A stretch of 64,000 bases of DNA from Cerrena zonata (taxonomy: Eukaryota > Basidiomycota > Agaricomycetes > Polyporales > Cerrenaceae). The stretch spans positions 279,841 to 343,840 of the forward strand of contig JASBNA010000049.1 in the NCBI GenBank assembly GCA_038087015.1, in the 5' to 3' direction. Position numbers and translations under genes: made by a program. Positions 49,801-59,963 of the stretch are shown piece after piece. The notes below the pieces were generated by a model. It worked only from the letters and a program-made list of their open reading frames with translations, was not told the DNA's origin and ran no database searches. How positions within the stretch are numbered: position 1 is the stretch's first letter; each line of letters opens with the position of its first letter.

Positions 49801-51969
49801 AAAGGAATTAGAATGCGTCCAGAGAATTGTGAAGGCCCTAACTCGTTCGGTAGGATTTGATTTCAAAAGAAGATTGAGAATACCAGCTTCAATGTGTGCT
49901 TTTTGGAAAATTAGTTCAAGGTCGAAAATATGCTTCACAGCTTCAACTTGATAATTAGCCGGGGAAGCAGACTGAAGGGCAAACCAAATATTAGATAGAA
50001 TTATCTTTAGTAATTTAGCCTTTTCAAAGGAAGTTAGTGATTTGGAGACATAATCCAAAAGTTTAGTAAAGTTGAAAGCATTTAGTAAGTAAGTCTGTTT
50101 CTCTTCTTCTGATTGTGATTGGCTTACTATCGGCTGTTGTAATATTGCTTTCACAAGGGCCTTATCCTTCCATGGATTAACTTTGTTGACATTTGGAACG
50201 TTATATAGTAAGGTGCAGAACAAGTTACAGACCTGGAGCGAAAGATCAGGATTTTGAATATTTTTTATATATAAGCTTCTCAGTAAGTCAAGACATAAAA
50301 AGGATAAAACATGTCCTGGGAAGGGCGGCTTGGCTGATTCGTCTTTCACAAGAGCTGTGTAATATGATTTGATGGATTCTAAAATTTTGGATTTTGACAA
50401 CGCTGCATGGTCGTTTAGTTCTTCGAGTGGATCAAAAGCATTATGAGCAGTAAGATCAACCAATGTCAGGACAATTTGAACATATTTTTCAGATAAGGTT
50501 TCGTTCGCAAGGAGGGCTAATATTGCCAAAGGTATATGGACTTTAACCATTTCATCTTCATGGAAATCAAAGTTTTTCAAAAGGAAGTCAAGAAAGTCTA
50601 GTTTTGTGAGATCTTTGGCAAATATTATATTGAGTGTGATATGATTCCAGATATGAGCAGCTTCAACACTGTCGAAGAATGCTCGTGCTGATGATAAGAG
50701 TTCCTTAAATTCTTCTTCTTCTTTATTTTTTGAAACTTTGTAGCATTCTTCCAACAAGTGTGACGCAATTCTAGGTGTCACTAAATGACTAAGTTCCCAT
50801 TTATCCATTATAACGGCCAGAGAAATTTTGAAGGCTTCAGTTTTTTTATGAAGGTCATTATTGCCAACTAATTTTAAAATACCATCAATGAGAGTATCTA
50901 GCCCATAATTCTCAAAATAATTCGAACGGGAAATATTACTAGAAGCTTCTCCATCAGAAGAGTCAGGCCCAAGAAACCAATTCCATAGTCTCCTGTTCAA
51001 ACTCATGTCTTTTTTCAAAGTCACTTTACAACAAGACATTATGAGCAATTCCCTGTCTTTCGAAGAGACAGCTTTTTGTAAGACATCACTATTCAAAGGG
51101 ATTCTATTCAATAATAGATCAAAAAATCCTCGAATGACTATAATATCACCTGCTTGGTTGAAAGAAGTAGCAGAATTGACGGAAGTAGCAAAAGCCCTAA
51201 TTAAAAGACCTGCTTCTGGACTCAAACATGCACTAGCTTCTTCTGAAAAGCGAGAATCAGTATCAGTTTTAAGAGTTTGAAAATATGGTAATCTCTTATT
51301 GCACCAATAAAGTGCCCCTAGTCTTCTTTCTGGGTTATTTATGATACATAAGAACATTGTTTGCCAAAAATGGGAATCATCATTTAACTTTGTCTTCAAA
51401 GATTCTACAAGTTTAAAAGTTTCTTGAAAAGCTTCCGAATTTTCGTCATCTAATCCTGGTAACACACTCAATATAATAGGTTTTGATATAATTTTCAAAC
51501 TTCTTGGTTCGAGATTCTCAAGAAGATAATTGTAGATATTGATTAAGTATGGCTTTACTTGAATTGAGCAATAAGAAAACAATGGCAACAAGCCAGGAAG
51601 CCATACATTTAGTTCCTGGTTCAATGTTTTGGAAGAAATTGAGTGGAATATGGCTTCGTAAATACTCAAGGTCTTTTGATGAACTCCATTTGGTAATTTG
51701 GATGAAAGACACAAAGATAACTTGTTAGATACTTGATTAAAGCAGGGAATCCAAGATTGGCCATCTCCTGTCAATTGAAGCGATTTTTGGAGTCTCGATA
51801 AAAAGGCAATATAGTCCGCCCATTCTTCCAAAGAATCAAACGAAGCTACTGCTTTTTCAACTTGTTGAACGTATCGCTTGTCTTTGGATGATAAATTTGA
51901 GTTGTTTTCCTTCGAACCAAAGCTCGGAAGAACATTGAGAAATCCGATTGATTTCCTATCTGAATCCAT
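46894..51969 (-). CDS. DOP1: Dopey-family protein Dop1
   Basis: Large peripheral protein of Golgi/endosome membranes that works with Mon2 and the flippase Neo1 in endosome-to-Golgi traffic; essential in baker's yeast. 1691 residues (yeast 1698). N-terminal Dopey block 'KDKRYVQQVEKAVASFDSLEEWADYIAFLSRLQKSLQ' (split by reading) with 'LPNGVHQKTLSIYEAIF', 'WLPGLLPLFSYCSIQVKP' and 'ALYWCNKRLPYF', all hallmarks, followed by long alpha-helical repeat sequence and the conserved C-terminal part 'NANINLRTFFESLSFISYERTFGLYPVD'-like end. At 5.1 kb this is the longest unbroken frame in the window, a useful control for the frameshifts seen in other genes. Confidence 0.95.
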   Translation of the reverse strand: MDSDRKSIGFLNVLPSFGSKENNSNLSSKDKRYVQQVEKAVASFDSLEEWADYIAFLSRLQKSLQLTGDGQSWIPCFNQVSNKLSLCLSSKLPNGVHQKTLSIYEAIFHSISSKTLNQELNVWLPGLLPLFSYCSIQVKPYLINIYNYLLENLEPRSLKIISKPIILSVLPGLDDENSEAFQETFKLVESLKTKLNDDSHFWQTMFLCIINNPERRLGALYWCNKRLPYFQTLKTDTDSRFSEEASACLSPEAGLLIRAFATSVNSATSFNQAGDIIVIRGFFDLLLNRIPLNSDVLQKAVSSKDRELLIMSCCKVTLKKDMSLNRRLWNWFLGPDSSDGEASSNISRSNYFENYGLDTLIDGILKLVGNNDLHKKTEAFKISLAVIMDKWELSHLVTPRIASHLLEECYKVSKNKEEEEFKELLSSARAFFDSVEAAHIWNHITLNIIFAKDLTKLDFLDFLLKNFDFHEDEMVKVHIPLAILALLANETLSEKYVQIVLTLVDLTAHNAFDPLEELNDHAALSKSKILESIKSYYTALVKDESAKPPFPGHVLSFLCLDLLRSLYIKNIQNPDLSLQVCNLFCTLLYNVPNVNKVNPWKDKALVKAILQQPIVSQSQSEEEKQTYLLNAFNFTKLLDYVSKSLTSFEKAKLLKIILSNIWFALQSASPANYQVEAVKHIFDLELIFQKAHIEAGILNLLLKSNPTERVRAFTILWTHSNSFNDADRLLVRPMQLLMDGLYENDHQQSLPVVGFIKSVLKSGSANRFLKLLTTPLLNFPFIKNNKTLVTLKDDLNQFSYYLKTVYNVIKTNEKPLKEAINNELAVMDSAEKIQLIRNNEWDISTYKTLILSITETYIKVQVSDDVSRDEATLNQFYESITTALELILILTSGNEPNFSDGFHVLLESCSYYIHLFENNPYQIELIEKSFLNTIMRFLDISEESKINLNLLHIEDEGKEPLLVRFLIHGITATESPVLLETWFKLLTRSLYLFNESVFSVLLTLNDSIIHKIDAYFNKIITFESFNYLTDVEASLNILTSGLEDLLSISHSYLLTSRLKSANTDKANNNPNDSGFFSNVIQGVLQIESPAIRTTEQNKLYSILLAFQDAVKIAFKIWKWSDAKPQVPKGIHNASDRSLSFLGNKLKFRSKKLLETLMDLERLEVIETLVEMNEPETVKLLHVLDGGRSQITLPHLLNSITTRADPQLLEEKYRSSLNVNISTRDLCAFLLIYLESVDTDSVIDIWDSISKFLRDAVTHSTGFKTTYPALLRVIKSLTIKLNSSRAPEQRKYKRELSDLFIKTLNGAVSLKSLFYTEDNGEQDGESSTDQSVRSPNEGLLDALYELAEFFDEIIQDQDKVNTAITSIVVNLLAPQIKSKSIKKLPRKTIDLMTLIGDQYPNKAWKTLVFDIFLDNNFFSGDVDEWKPVIRAWIFNDKEKFSELVFRVTPSVQSTASNIFIWNEKSEVENKVLTLKRISYLMMVQPQDFFLVYLESLFEKIEYSLSISCPIVFRTELLTLFRVITLKFSELHLLPYWITLEQDLINVFGSLLSKSRKELQSLTFEELNLVLGSCKLLDQLLLLRFDEFNLNEWLFVTSQPDVIKGTDKNTINALIDKIAEEVDPILNKEPPIRVKQPEDPLQPLLLGVKSLNNIANLRTFFESLSFISYERTFGLYPVDVRSCEEGILEDLLV

Positions 51970-52258
51970 CTTCTATCCAATTGGGGACAATCAACAATAT
52001 GGAACCATAAACCCTCGGTGCTGAATTTACGTGTTTTATTTTAATGATTTCGAGAAAACTCAAAACAAAATCCTGCGCACAAAATTTTGCCATTTATCAA
52101 ATTTTTGCAATCTTACTATTACAAGAACTATTCTACAATTGATGAAAGTATACCGAAACATACATTGCAAACATAAACCAGAGACAAGTGCATACATACA
52201 CATATATAATCAAACTTTCTTTTACTTTTTTTCTTTTCTTTTTTTAAGTCCTTAACAT
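51970..52258. other. DOP1 promoter and AMS1 3' flank
   Basis: 289 bases, AT-rich, no gene or clear motif. Confidence 0.4.
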
Positions 52259-55200
52259 TTATTTTAAAACAATCTTGTAAGTAGCGAAACCGAAACCTCT
52301 CAATTTGACAGGATAACCCTTTTCTTCCTTCTTGACTTCTGACTCGACTTCTTCTAAAGAGTTGGTCAAGTAAACCTTATCTACTTTCAAGATAGAATCA
52401 TCAATTTTCAAGAATTCGTTAACCGATCCACCCAAGGATTCGTAAACTCTAACTACTAATGACTTTTGGCCCTTGTTTTGAATGGCCAAGTTAGGATATT
52501 CGACATTTACATCTTCGTCATCTTCTGCTCTCTTGACATGAGATAATATGGCACTGGTGTTATTCAGCAAAGAAATGGCATGTAATAATTTGTCAACTTT
52601 AGAATCAACGTATTGATCCAATTTATAGTTAAAGTTATGGGCCAATTTAACAGTGTCATTACCTAAAGGACCAGAGTGTGGATAGATAGCGTATTCAAAT
52701 TCGTGAGATCCCATATCAGCTTTATCATCTGGGGCTTTAGGAGATCTTAATAAGGATAATCTAATCAAATTACCATGGACAGAAGCACCATATTTAGAAT
52801 TATTGAGAATAGAAACACCATAGTTGTAACCACTTAAATCTAAAAATTTATGATGACAAACCTCAAACTTAGCCACATCCCAAGAAGTATTATAGTGAGT
52901 AGGTCTTTCAGTGATACCAAATTGAGTTTCATACAGAGCCAGACTAGCTGAATTAATGGTGGTTGGGAATTGGACTTTCAAAAATTTATAAGTTTCATGC
53001 CATTCAACTTGAGACTTGAATTTGATGAAGTTGTTTTGAGCAAAAGAGTCAACTTCATAGTCCAAACCTTGAATAGAGATGACAGTTTCAATATATGATT
53101 TTTCCAGAATTTTATTTTTAACCAAAAGAGAGGATTCTAATTTATCATTAGTCAAGATTGAGACTTCACCATTATTCAAAAATTTAAATTTGTTCAAAGA
53201 ATATAATTCGGTATCCCAAGCTGGAAATTGTAATGGCTGATCATCAAAAACAACAAGTTGATTACCACCAATAACTTCACTGTTAGTTTGTTTAGTAGCT
53301 GTAGTGTCAATTATTTCACGATCATTAACCTCATCATATAATGAAGTTATAATACCATTTGGAGAAATAGTAGCAGTTAAGGCCTTATTAGACAAAATAT
53401 AGTTCCCTTCTTTAGATTGAGCAACAGAAGCTGGGTATAAGAATTCTTTGTTTTTAGTATTAACAATTTCACAATTGGTTGAATCAGATTTAACATAAAC
53501 CAAAGTCTTACCATTATAAGAGTAAGAGTCAGAATATTTCTTCACTGAATTAATCAAAGCGGCATCTTCAACATTATCGAGTTCAATAACTTCAGCTCTG
53601 GACCAAGGCAAGGTATTAACAAATTGTTTTTCATCAGATTTTTCAAAAGACTTTAAAGCTTCTTTGATAAGTTTATCAGCTTTTGCTAACAATTTACGAT
53701 ACATTGGTTTAGCTTCTTCATAATAAACCATACCAATACAACTACCAGGGATGATATCATGGAATTGACCTAAACAAAGATCTTGCCATAAGGAGACCAA
53801 TTCTTTTGCTGGATAATCATAATTCAGGTTAACAATTGAAGCATAAGATGCAATAAGCTCTAAATCATGGAGTTTTACTTCACCCAAACGATTGAATTTT
53901 TTAATATCAGCTTGAGAAGTATAAGTACCTCTATGAAATTCCAAATAAATTTCACCTCTCCAAGAGGGTAAGTCGCTACCTTGATTAGATCTTTCCAAAA
54001 CGTTTTCATAAAAATCATCAACGGTGTTTCCGACATGGACTGTAGGGATTCCCCCGACGGTATCAGCCAAACCTTTGCATCTTCTTAATTTTTCAACCAT
54101 TTCTTCAGTCGGACCACCACCACCGTCACCGTGACCATATAATAATAATCCGGTTGGAACATCACGTAAGTTCTTATGATTATTTTGCGATCTAATCACA
54201 TCACCAAAATGAGCACTTGCGGTATAAGTATCAGCCGGAGGCATATGGACCAAAACTTGAGAACCATCAAGACTAACCCAATTGAAAGTAGATAATGGGA
54301 AAGTATTAATATTATTCCAACTTAATTTTTGAGTCAAAAATCTACCAATACCAACCTGATTGACAAATTTGAGGAATTTGAGAAGAATAACCAAAAGTAT
54401 CAGGTAACCAGAAAGTAGTTGCCTTTAAGCCAAACTCATTTAATTGAAATCTTTGACCCAATAAGAATTGTCTAATTAACGATTCACCATTTGGTAAATT
54501 AGTATCATTTTCTACCCACGAACCACCTACTGGTAAGAATTGATTAGTAGTGAACTTATCTTTAATTTTATCTAAAATTTCTGGATGGTATAATTTTAGC
54601 CATTTAAATTGTTGCATTTGAGAAGCAACAAAAACGTATTCAGGGTAAGTATCAGCGATTTTCAATTGAGTAGTCCAGGATCTTACAATCTTACGTTTAG
54701 TTTCAGCCCAAGGCCATAACCAAGCAGTATCAATATGACAATTACCAACTGCATAAACGTCAATTCTTTTATCGTCATCAAACACATCTTCCAGGTCGAC
54801 TTTGTCACCCAAGATTTTAGTAGCCAACTCTCTACCTTTTAAGACCGAATCGGGATCATTTGGATCGAAAACATTCATGATTTCATTTGCAACCGTATTT
54901 GATTGAAATTTTTGCCAACCACTTAATTCACGAGAAGCATCACCAATGATCCAAAAATCCCAGTATAATCTACGAGCATCAACATTGGGTAAGACCAAAT
55001 CACATTTATCCAATCTAAAATATCTATTTGGATCAGGATGACCACTATCCCCAGTCCCAAACATACCATTACAGGCCATTTCCAAGTAATATAATTGTTT
55101 TTTCGAGGACCAATGTTCTTTAGGAATAGAGTAAACAGTGCGTTCTCCCCCACCAGTGAAAGCTTGTAAAGGAAGACCGTGTTTAGAATAGATTAAACCT

Positions 55201-55646
55201 TCATTATTACAATCCCATTGGAAATGAATTTCCTTTAAATTTTTATTTTCGAGCCATTTCGAAGGAATTTCCCATTCAATTTTAAACCAAAAAGTCTTCC
55301 AAGAAGGACCGAAAGAATTACCTTTATTTGCATCTTGCCAATCAATATTATCAAAATCAATTTCTTTGAATAGAGGACGCTCGGTTTCTCCATTGGGGCC
55401 ATCGGGGACTTTCCAAACTTTAATATTTAAATGAGGAGTGTTAGTATCGACTCTATCGATATCATAGAAATGAGGTAAGTTCAATTCAGGATACTGACCA
55501 CCAGTATCGGTGAATTGACGTAATCTTTCTTGGAAAAGATGGTCAACCGGTTTGAAATTTGGTTGATAACTAATTTGAGGATATTCATCTAATGTTGGAC
55601 CAGCAGCATAAGATGAATTGGTTGCAGCATTCTGAGACGTTGACAT
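52259..55646 (-). CDS. AMS1: Vacuolar alpha-mannosidase Ams1 (GH38), interrupted by a +1 frameshift
   Basis: Degrades free oligosaccharides in the vacuole; delivered directly from the cytosol by the Cvt/autophagy route, which fits the lack of a signal peptide. GH38 catalytic blocks: 'VGNCHIDTAWLWPWAETKRK', 'VASQMQQFKWLKLYHPEI', 'GSWVENDTNLPNGESLIRQF', 'TFWLPDTFGYSSQIPQICQ' and, after the break, 'RFLTQKLSWNNINTFPLSTF', 'YGHGDGGGGPTEEM', 'EIYLEFHRGTYTSQ'. Joined length 1128 (yeast 1083). The frame changes by +1 at 54355-54356, in CAA TCA GGT TGG: dropping one G yields 'ICQSVGIGRFLTQKL', the expected sequence; the unshifted frame ends five codons later at TAG. The break is inside the catalytic domain, so without a shift the enzyme would be dead. 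Confidence 0.93.
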
Positions 55647-56033
55647 TTTGCAATTGACTATTCAATGACAATTAATAGAAAGCGGATATAGAAAATTGAA
55701 TTACTTTATATATAGAAATTTCCACTAAGGAGGAAAAACACGGGGTATTAGGGTACTTTGGGGCTATTACCATACAAATTGATAGTGCTCCTGCACGCAC
55801 CCTTGACTGGAACTTCAGAGCTGCTACCGTAAAGGGAGTCGTTAGTGGTTGCTTTACTTCAATTCAATGGGTAATTCAGTGTTGTAGGTCAATGTTGAAT
55901 CTCCAGGTTTCAAAAATCATCTAGTAATCTACAAATACAAACTTTATACAATTACAAGAATCAAATTACTGCAAATACTGTATCTATTATAATTGACTTT
56001 AGACAATCCAGTTGTCGAGTTACACTAGACTAT
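55647..56033. other. AMS1 promoter and PBI2 3' flank
   Basis: 387 bases without a gene; a short AT-rich stretch with TATATATA near 55706-55714 may be the AMS1 TATA element. Confidence 0.4.
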
Positions 56034-56258
56034 TTATTGAATTGAAACTTCTTTATCCTCCTCGATACTAGCAACATGTTCATGTTCTTTTATAGAGGAA
56101 GAGTGAATTGAAGGAAGATTAGCAACAAAACCTTTAATAAGAGAAAATTCACTGGTGATGGACCCACCTAACTCTCCAATTTTCAGTTTAACAGTGGAAA
56201 CATCAGCTTCACTAACATTTTCTTTCAAAGTAACAATATATTTTTTAAAATCAGACAT
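56034..56258 (-). CDS. PBI2: Proteinase B inhibitor Pbi2
   Basis: Cytosolic/vacuolar inhibitor of the subtilisin-like proteinase B (I9 propeptide-type fold), also part of LMA1 in vacuole fusion. 74 residues: 'MSDFKKYIVTLKENVSEADV', 'LGGSITSEFSLIKGFVANLP' and 'VASIEEDKEVSIQ' match yeast Pbi2 ('NFIVTLKKNT', 'AGGSIVHEFDIIKGYTIKVP', 'VIENVEEDKEVHTN'). No signal peptide, as in the family. Follows AMS1 on the same strand, another vacuolar gene, though shared control is only a guess. Confidence 0.92.
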   Translation of the reverse strand: MSDFKKYIVTLKENVSEADVSTVKLKIGELGGSITSEFSLIKGFVANLPSIHSSSIKEHEHVASIEEDKEVSIQ

Positions 56259-56434
56259 TTTGGTTTATGGAAAAGAAGAGTAGCTGAGTTTCAAACTAAT
56301 GGCAATAACCTACTTTTATATAGCCATGGCGAAAGGGGGTGGATTCCACTGATAATGACGCATTTTTGCCCTCTGGTGTTTGGGTCCATGGAAAACGGAA
56401 TCAGCTTTATCTTCTTTATTCAAGAGGTTAAAAG

Positions 56435-56731
56435 ATGATTACGTTTCTCGATAGATGGATGAATAAGTTGAAGAGGAAAGGGTTCTTCATCTACCTTGCT
56501 CTTATCATTGGCCTGGTTGCTTATGGGATGTACGGAATGAGCCATTTGCCAGACATTCCCCCCAAAAATCCCAAACCGAAAAGACGGTTACCAGAAACTG
56601 GCCATTTGGTCGATACCTTGGATCGACCCCAGCTCTTCAGGCTATTGAACCAGCACCGTGTGTATCTACTGGTCGACACTCCCATTGAGCAAGTCAGACT
56701 ACAGGCAAAACAAGTTCTCGATGGTGTATAG
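56435..56731 (+). CDS. Small single-pass membrane protein, unrecognised
   Basis: 98 residues: basic N-terminus (MITFLDRWMNKLKRKG), one membrane helix 'FFIYLALIIGLVAYGMYGM' (about 17-35), then a hydrophilic part 'LPDIPPKNPKPKRRLPE' and a short amphipathic C-terminus. The layout suits a mitochondrial or ER membrane subunit. I do not recognise a family. Reasons to keep it: ATG with A-rich context, G+C content slightly above the spacer, and no overlap with other genes. It could still be chance. Confidence 0.5.
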   Translation: MITFLDRWMNKLKRKGFFIYLALIIGLVAYGMYGMSHLPDIPPKNPKPKRRLPETGHLVDTLDRPQLFRLLNQHRVYLLVDTPIEQVRLQAKQVLDGV

Positions 56732-57236
56732 TAATATATTGTGATTTAACCGCTAAGGTGGCCCTACTCCACTGAACCTGTAACCACTAAACTTTACAAC
56801 AGACATATAAATACTTTGCCTTTCTTCTGTATATTCTCGCGTACCTGCCGGCTTGAACTGAACGATACTTATCTATGAAGCTTGTCTGAAGCTTGTCTGA
56901 AGCTTGCCTGAAGCTTGCCTGAAGCTTGTCTGTGAAGCTTGTCTGTGAAGCTTGTCTGAAGCTTATCTGTGAAGCTTAGAACGGGAGGAAGATGAATGTA
57001 CGGAGGTTTTGGTTTTGAGGTACGGGGGTTTATCTCGATATCCGGCCTGTGGCGGCTTAATTTGCTTTTTGCTCTAAAGCGGGAACGGTATTCCCACACC
57101 TTTCTAGCCAGAAATTTTTCAGGTTATCCTTAGTAATCCCAGTATAATATAAATTTGGAGTTAATTTTCGAGCAATTGAATTTCCTCCTTCTTTATTCTA
57201 CTCGATTATTCAATTAATTAAGAAGATATTTACATC
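56732..57236. promoter_or_regulatory. SOD1 promoter region
   Basis: Contains the minisatellite and, at 56997-57003, TGTACGG (complement of CCGTACA). No ORF longer than the repeat-driven artefact. Confidence 0.4.
56877..56977 (+). repeat. Nine tandem GAAGCTTGTCT-type units upstream of SOD1
   Basis: Units of 11 or 13 bases (GAAGCTTGTCT, GAAGCTTGCCT, GAAGCTTGTCTGT, GAAGCTTATCTGT), each with a HindIII-like AAGCTT. Starts 146 bases after the preceding stop and ends 260 bases before the SOD1 ATG. The 11/13 alternation suggests expansion by slippage. Confidence 0.92.
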
Positions 57237-57897
57237 ATGGTTAAAGCTGGTATGTATTTTTTTTGCAGCTATGACAATTGATGGGCCAATTGACCCCAGA
57301 GGACCCAATGAGACTTTTTAGGTAGTTGAAATTGCTCATGTTTATTTTGGTTGTACATTTTGCTCATACAGTTTGGTTATATATTTTGCTCATAGTAAGC
57401 GGGTTATATCAATTGAACAGTTGAATAGATACTAACAATTACTAGTTGCTGTTTTAAGAGGAGACGCTAAAGTTTCTGGTGTTGTTAATTTCGAACAAGT
57501 TTCTGAAGGAGAACCAACCACCATTACCTGGGATATCCAAGGTAATGATGCCAATGCCTTACGTGGGTTCCACGTTCATCAATTTGGTGATAACACCAAC
57601 GGATGTACTTCTGCTGGTCCTCACTTCAATCCATTTGGTAAAACCCACGGTTCTCCAGAAGATGACGAACGTCATGTTGGTGATTTAGGTAACATCACCA
57701 CTGACGCTTCTGGTGTTGCTCAAGGTACCAAGAAGGATTTATTGGTTAAATTACTCGGTGCCAACTCTATCTTGGGTAGAACTGTTGTTGTTCACGCTGG
57801 TACTGATGATTTAGGTAAAGGTGGCCATGCTGAATCCAAAAAAACTGGTAACGCCGGTGGTAGACCAGCTTGTGGGGTTATCGGTATCTCTGATTAA
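57237..57897 (+). CDS. SOD1: Cu/Zn superoxide dismutase Sod1, one intron
   Basis: Converts superoxide to oxygen and peroxide, cytosolic. Exon 1 is 57237-57249 (ATG GTT AAA GCT G), exon 2 57446-57897. The intron (57250-57445, 196 bases) starts GTATGT, has TACTAAC at 57430-57436 and ends ACTAG. Spliced product 154 residues, the yeast length. Copper/zinc ligands are in 'GFHVHQFGD', '[27 protein letters not shown]' (split by reading) and '[11 protein letters not shown]'; the disulphide cysteines in '[10 protein letters not shown]' and 'RPACGVIG'; active-site Arg in 'GGRPACGV'. Codon bias indicates high expression. The stop lies 45 bases from the convergent RNase gene. Confidence 0.98.
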
Positions 57898-57942
57898 GTA
57901 TTTAAGTAATATATGATTTGATGTATTAAATATATATGTAGT

Positions 57943-58716
57943 CTATTTTGGTAAATATTTAACATCTTCGCCACAACCATCATCGGTAAGACTGTCAATT
58001 GGTTTATAATCACCATTTAAAACATTTCCTTTGACATTGAAGTAATACCAAACTTGATTGATTGCCCCATTGGTACATCCAACGTAAACTTCCCCACCGT
58101 GTTTTACTTTTAAAGCTTGTTTGATATCACTCAATTTGTAAGTTTTATCATTTGATGGAACAATCAGCGCTTCTTCTAAGAAATCATAGGTTGGTAAAGT
58201 TTGCCAAACTTCAACTACTTTTTCATAAAAATAAACGGTATTTTCGTATTTCTTATAATCCCCGGTGAAACAAGAAGGTTGAATCGTATTGAAACAAGTT
58301 CCGTGTTTATTATATTCATGAATCCATAATTCCGAATTATCACCGTTATCATTTAACCAATATTGTGACATGGTATTATATAAATCTGGTTTATTAAAAG
58401 TTTCACTGATTAACTGCTCCATATCTTGCAGATTACTAAGCTCTAATGACGAATCACAGTATTGATCATAACTTCCATCACACTTATCATCCCATAATCC
58501 GTGAATAGTGAAGACATTTTCATCGCTCCCGTTATCGGTATCCCAAAATTGAGTCTGTAAAATAACCCCATAGTTTTCATAACAACAAGTATCTTCAGAT
58601 GATGAAGTAGAACACGAGTAACTCAAATCATCGAGATTGCATGATTTAACTGGATAGGATTCTGCAATAACTACAGTTAAACTGGCTGCAATTGTTAATA
58701 AGGTAGAAAAATTCAT
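57943..58716 (-). CDS. Secreted RNase T2-family ribonuclease
   Basis: Acid ribonuclease that cuts RNA via a 2',3'-cyclic intermediate, secreted or vacuolar (Rny1 type). Signal peptide 'MNFSTLLTIAASLTVVIAES', then both catalytic segments: CAS I 'FTIHGLWDDKCDGSYDQYC' and CAS II 'LWIHEYNKHGTC', each with the catalytic His, plus cysteines spaced as in fungal T2 enzymes ('CSTSSSEDTCCYE', 'CGEDVKYLPK'). 257 residues; lacks the C-terminal extension found in yeast Rny1 (434), so it is the short secreted type, as in Aspergillus T2. Rny1 orthology is not certain, so no symbol. Confidence 0.93.
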   Translation of the reverse strand: MNFSTLLTIAASLTVVIAESYPVKSCNLDDLSYSCSTSSSEDTCCYENYGVILQTQFWDTDNGSDENVFTIHGLWDDKCDGSYDQYCDSSLELSNLQDMEQLISETFNKPDLYNTMSQYWLNDNGDNSELWIHEYNKHGTCFNTIQPSCFTGDYKKYENTVYFYEKVVEVWQTLPTYDFLEEALIVPSNDKTYKLSDIKQALKVKHGGEVYVGCTNGAINQVWYYFNVKGNVLNGDYKPIDSLTDDGCGEDVKYLPK

Positions 58717-58862
58717 TTAACGGTTATTTTTTTATAAGCTGCTTATCTATACAGTATATCTTATAGGATTTCTAACTACTATTTATATAAGTTACCCAGG
58801 TGGTCCTGAAATTGTTGGTGCCGTGTAATTACATGGTATGGAGGTAGTACGATATTACCGAA

Positions 58863-59792
58863 TTAAGCTGTCTCGACATTGACAACTGAATCAATAAATA
58901 TTTGATTGGTTTCTAAGTTAGCAATCATTAATCTATACTTTGAATTCTGTTCAATGGGTTTAATCACCACGTGCAAATTGGTATTGACTAAACACGGTTC
59001 AACATTCTTATACTTGATTGATTTAATTTTTTCAGTATAAAGAGAATTGAAAACCGTTAATATAATTGATGCCATAAATGGACCTGGCACTATTACGTCA
59101 GGTAAATTTTCAATTTTTTGACAGTATTCGATATCATGGTGAATCTTATGAACGTTATACAGAAGTGCGCAATACCTTTTGATATCATCATAACTAAGCT
59201 TGAAGGGCACTGTAGTATCTTCTTGATCAATACTAATCAAACTTCTTTCCTTTTCAGGAAGTTTGTATTCGTCGTTCGTATAAACTAAACTTCTTAACTC
59301 AGTTATGATTGGTGTTCCTTTATCATCGATAAATTCTCGATTGACCGAGACAAACACTGAGCTTTCTATTACTCGAACCGACTTGATCGTTTCCTTACAG
59401 GTAGTTCGAGTCAGTAGAGGTATCTTGAAGTTCTCTTCATGGAATTGTATATATCCATTAACCCACATTCTTCTTTCAAATAACGATTCTCGATCGCGGT
59501 TTAATGGTGCCTGGTAGTTATCATACCCGTCTTTCCCCAATTCAGTATTCGGTTGGTTGTTATAAATAAAATGGTATCCAATCGGGATACCTGCTTGACT
59601 AAGATCAACCCGTTTCACTTGGGGGAATATAAGTCGAAGTGCTTGATTCAAGTTTACTAATTGGCCAATTGAATAGTTATCGGGGAAGCTCCACGACTGT
59701 TTTTTGATTTGGTTGGACCATTCGTTCACCTGGCTTTTCAATTGAGGGGCGAACTGGCTCGAGTACCGTTTGAACGTACGGAATGCTATCAT
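58863..59792 (-). CDS. HTD2: Mitochondrial 3-hydroxyacyl-thioester dehydratase Htd2
   Basis: Dehydratase of the mitochondrial type II fatty acid pathway that supplies the octanoyl precursor of lipoic acid. 309 residues with an Arg/Ser leader ('MIAFRTFKRYSSQF'). It matches yeast Htd2 in order: 'FERRMWVNGYIQF' (yeast 'YRRRIWGQGELVQ'), 'TCKETIKSVRVIESSVFVSVNR', 'RSLVYTND', 'DIKRYCALLYNVHKIHHDIEYCQ' (hot-dog active-site region 'NPHRIHWDKEY') and 'VIVPGPFMASIIL' ('IMQGPFSVQLL'). Divergent from RPF1 over 171 bases that include CTTCCGTACACCAC (59863-59876). The family is known only by modest identity, but block order is convincing. Confidence 0.85.
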   Translation of the reverse strand: MIAFRTFKRYSSQFAPQLKSQVNEWSNQIKKQSWSFPDNYSIGQLVNLNQALRLIFPQVKRVDLSQAGIPIGYHFIYNNQPNTELGKDGYDNYQAPLNRDRESLFERRMWVNGYIQFHEENFKIPLLTRTTCKETIKSVRVIESSVFVSVNREFIDDKGTPIITELRSLVYTNDEYKLPEKERSLISIDQEDTTVPFKLSYDDIKRYCALLYNVHKIHHDIEYCQKIENLPDVIVPGPFMASIILTVFNSLYTEKIKSIKYKNVEPCLVNTNLHVVIKPIEQNSKYRLMIANLETNQIFIDSVVNVETA

Positions 59793-59963
59793 GGGCAGTT
59801 GAATCAGCGTATAAGGGACGTAATTTTTATTTTTTTTTTTTTTTATCTTTATTCAAAGCAGACTTCCGTACACCACGGATCTTCACTGATTTTTTTTTTT
59901 TTTTCCTTTTTAATAATTTTTTGAGATGAGATGATTACTACCCTTATCAACTAATTATTAACC

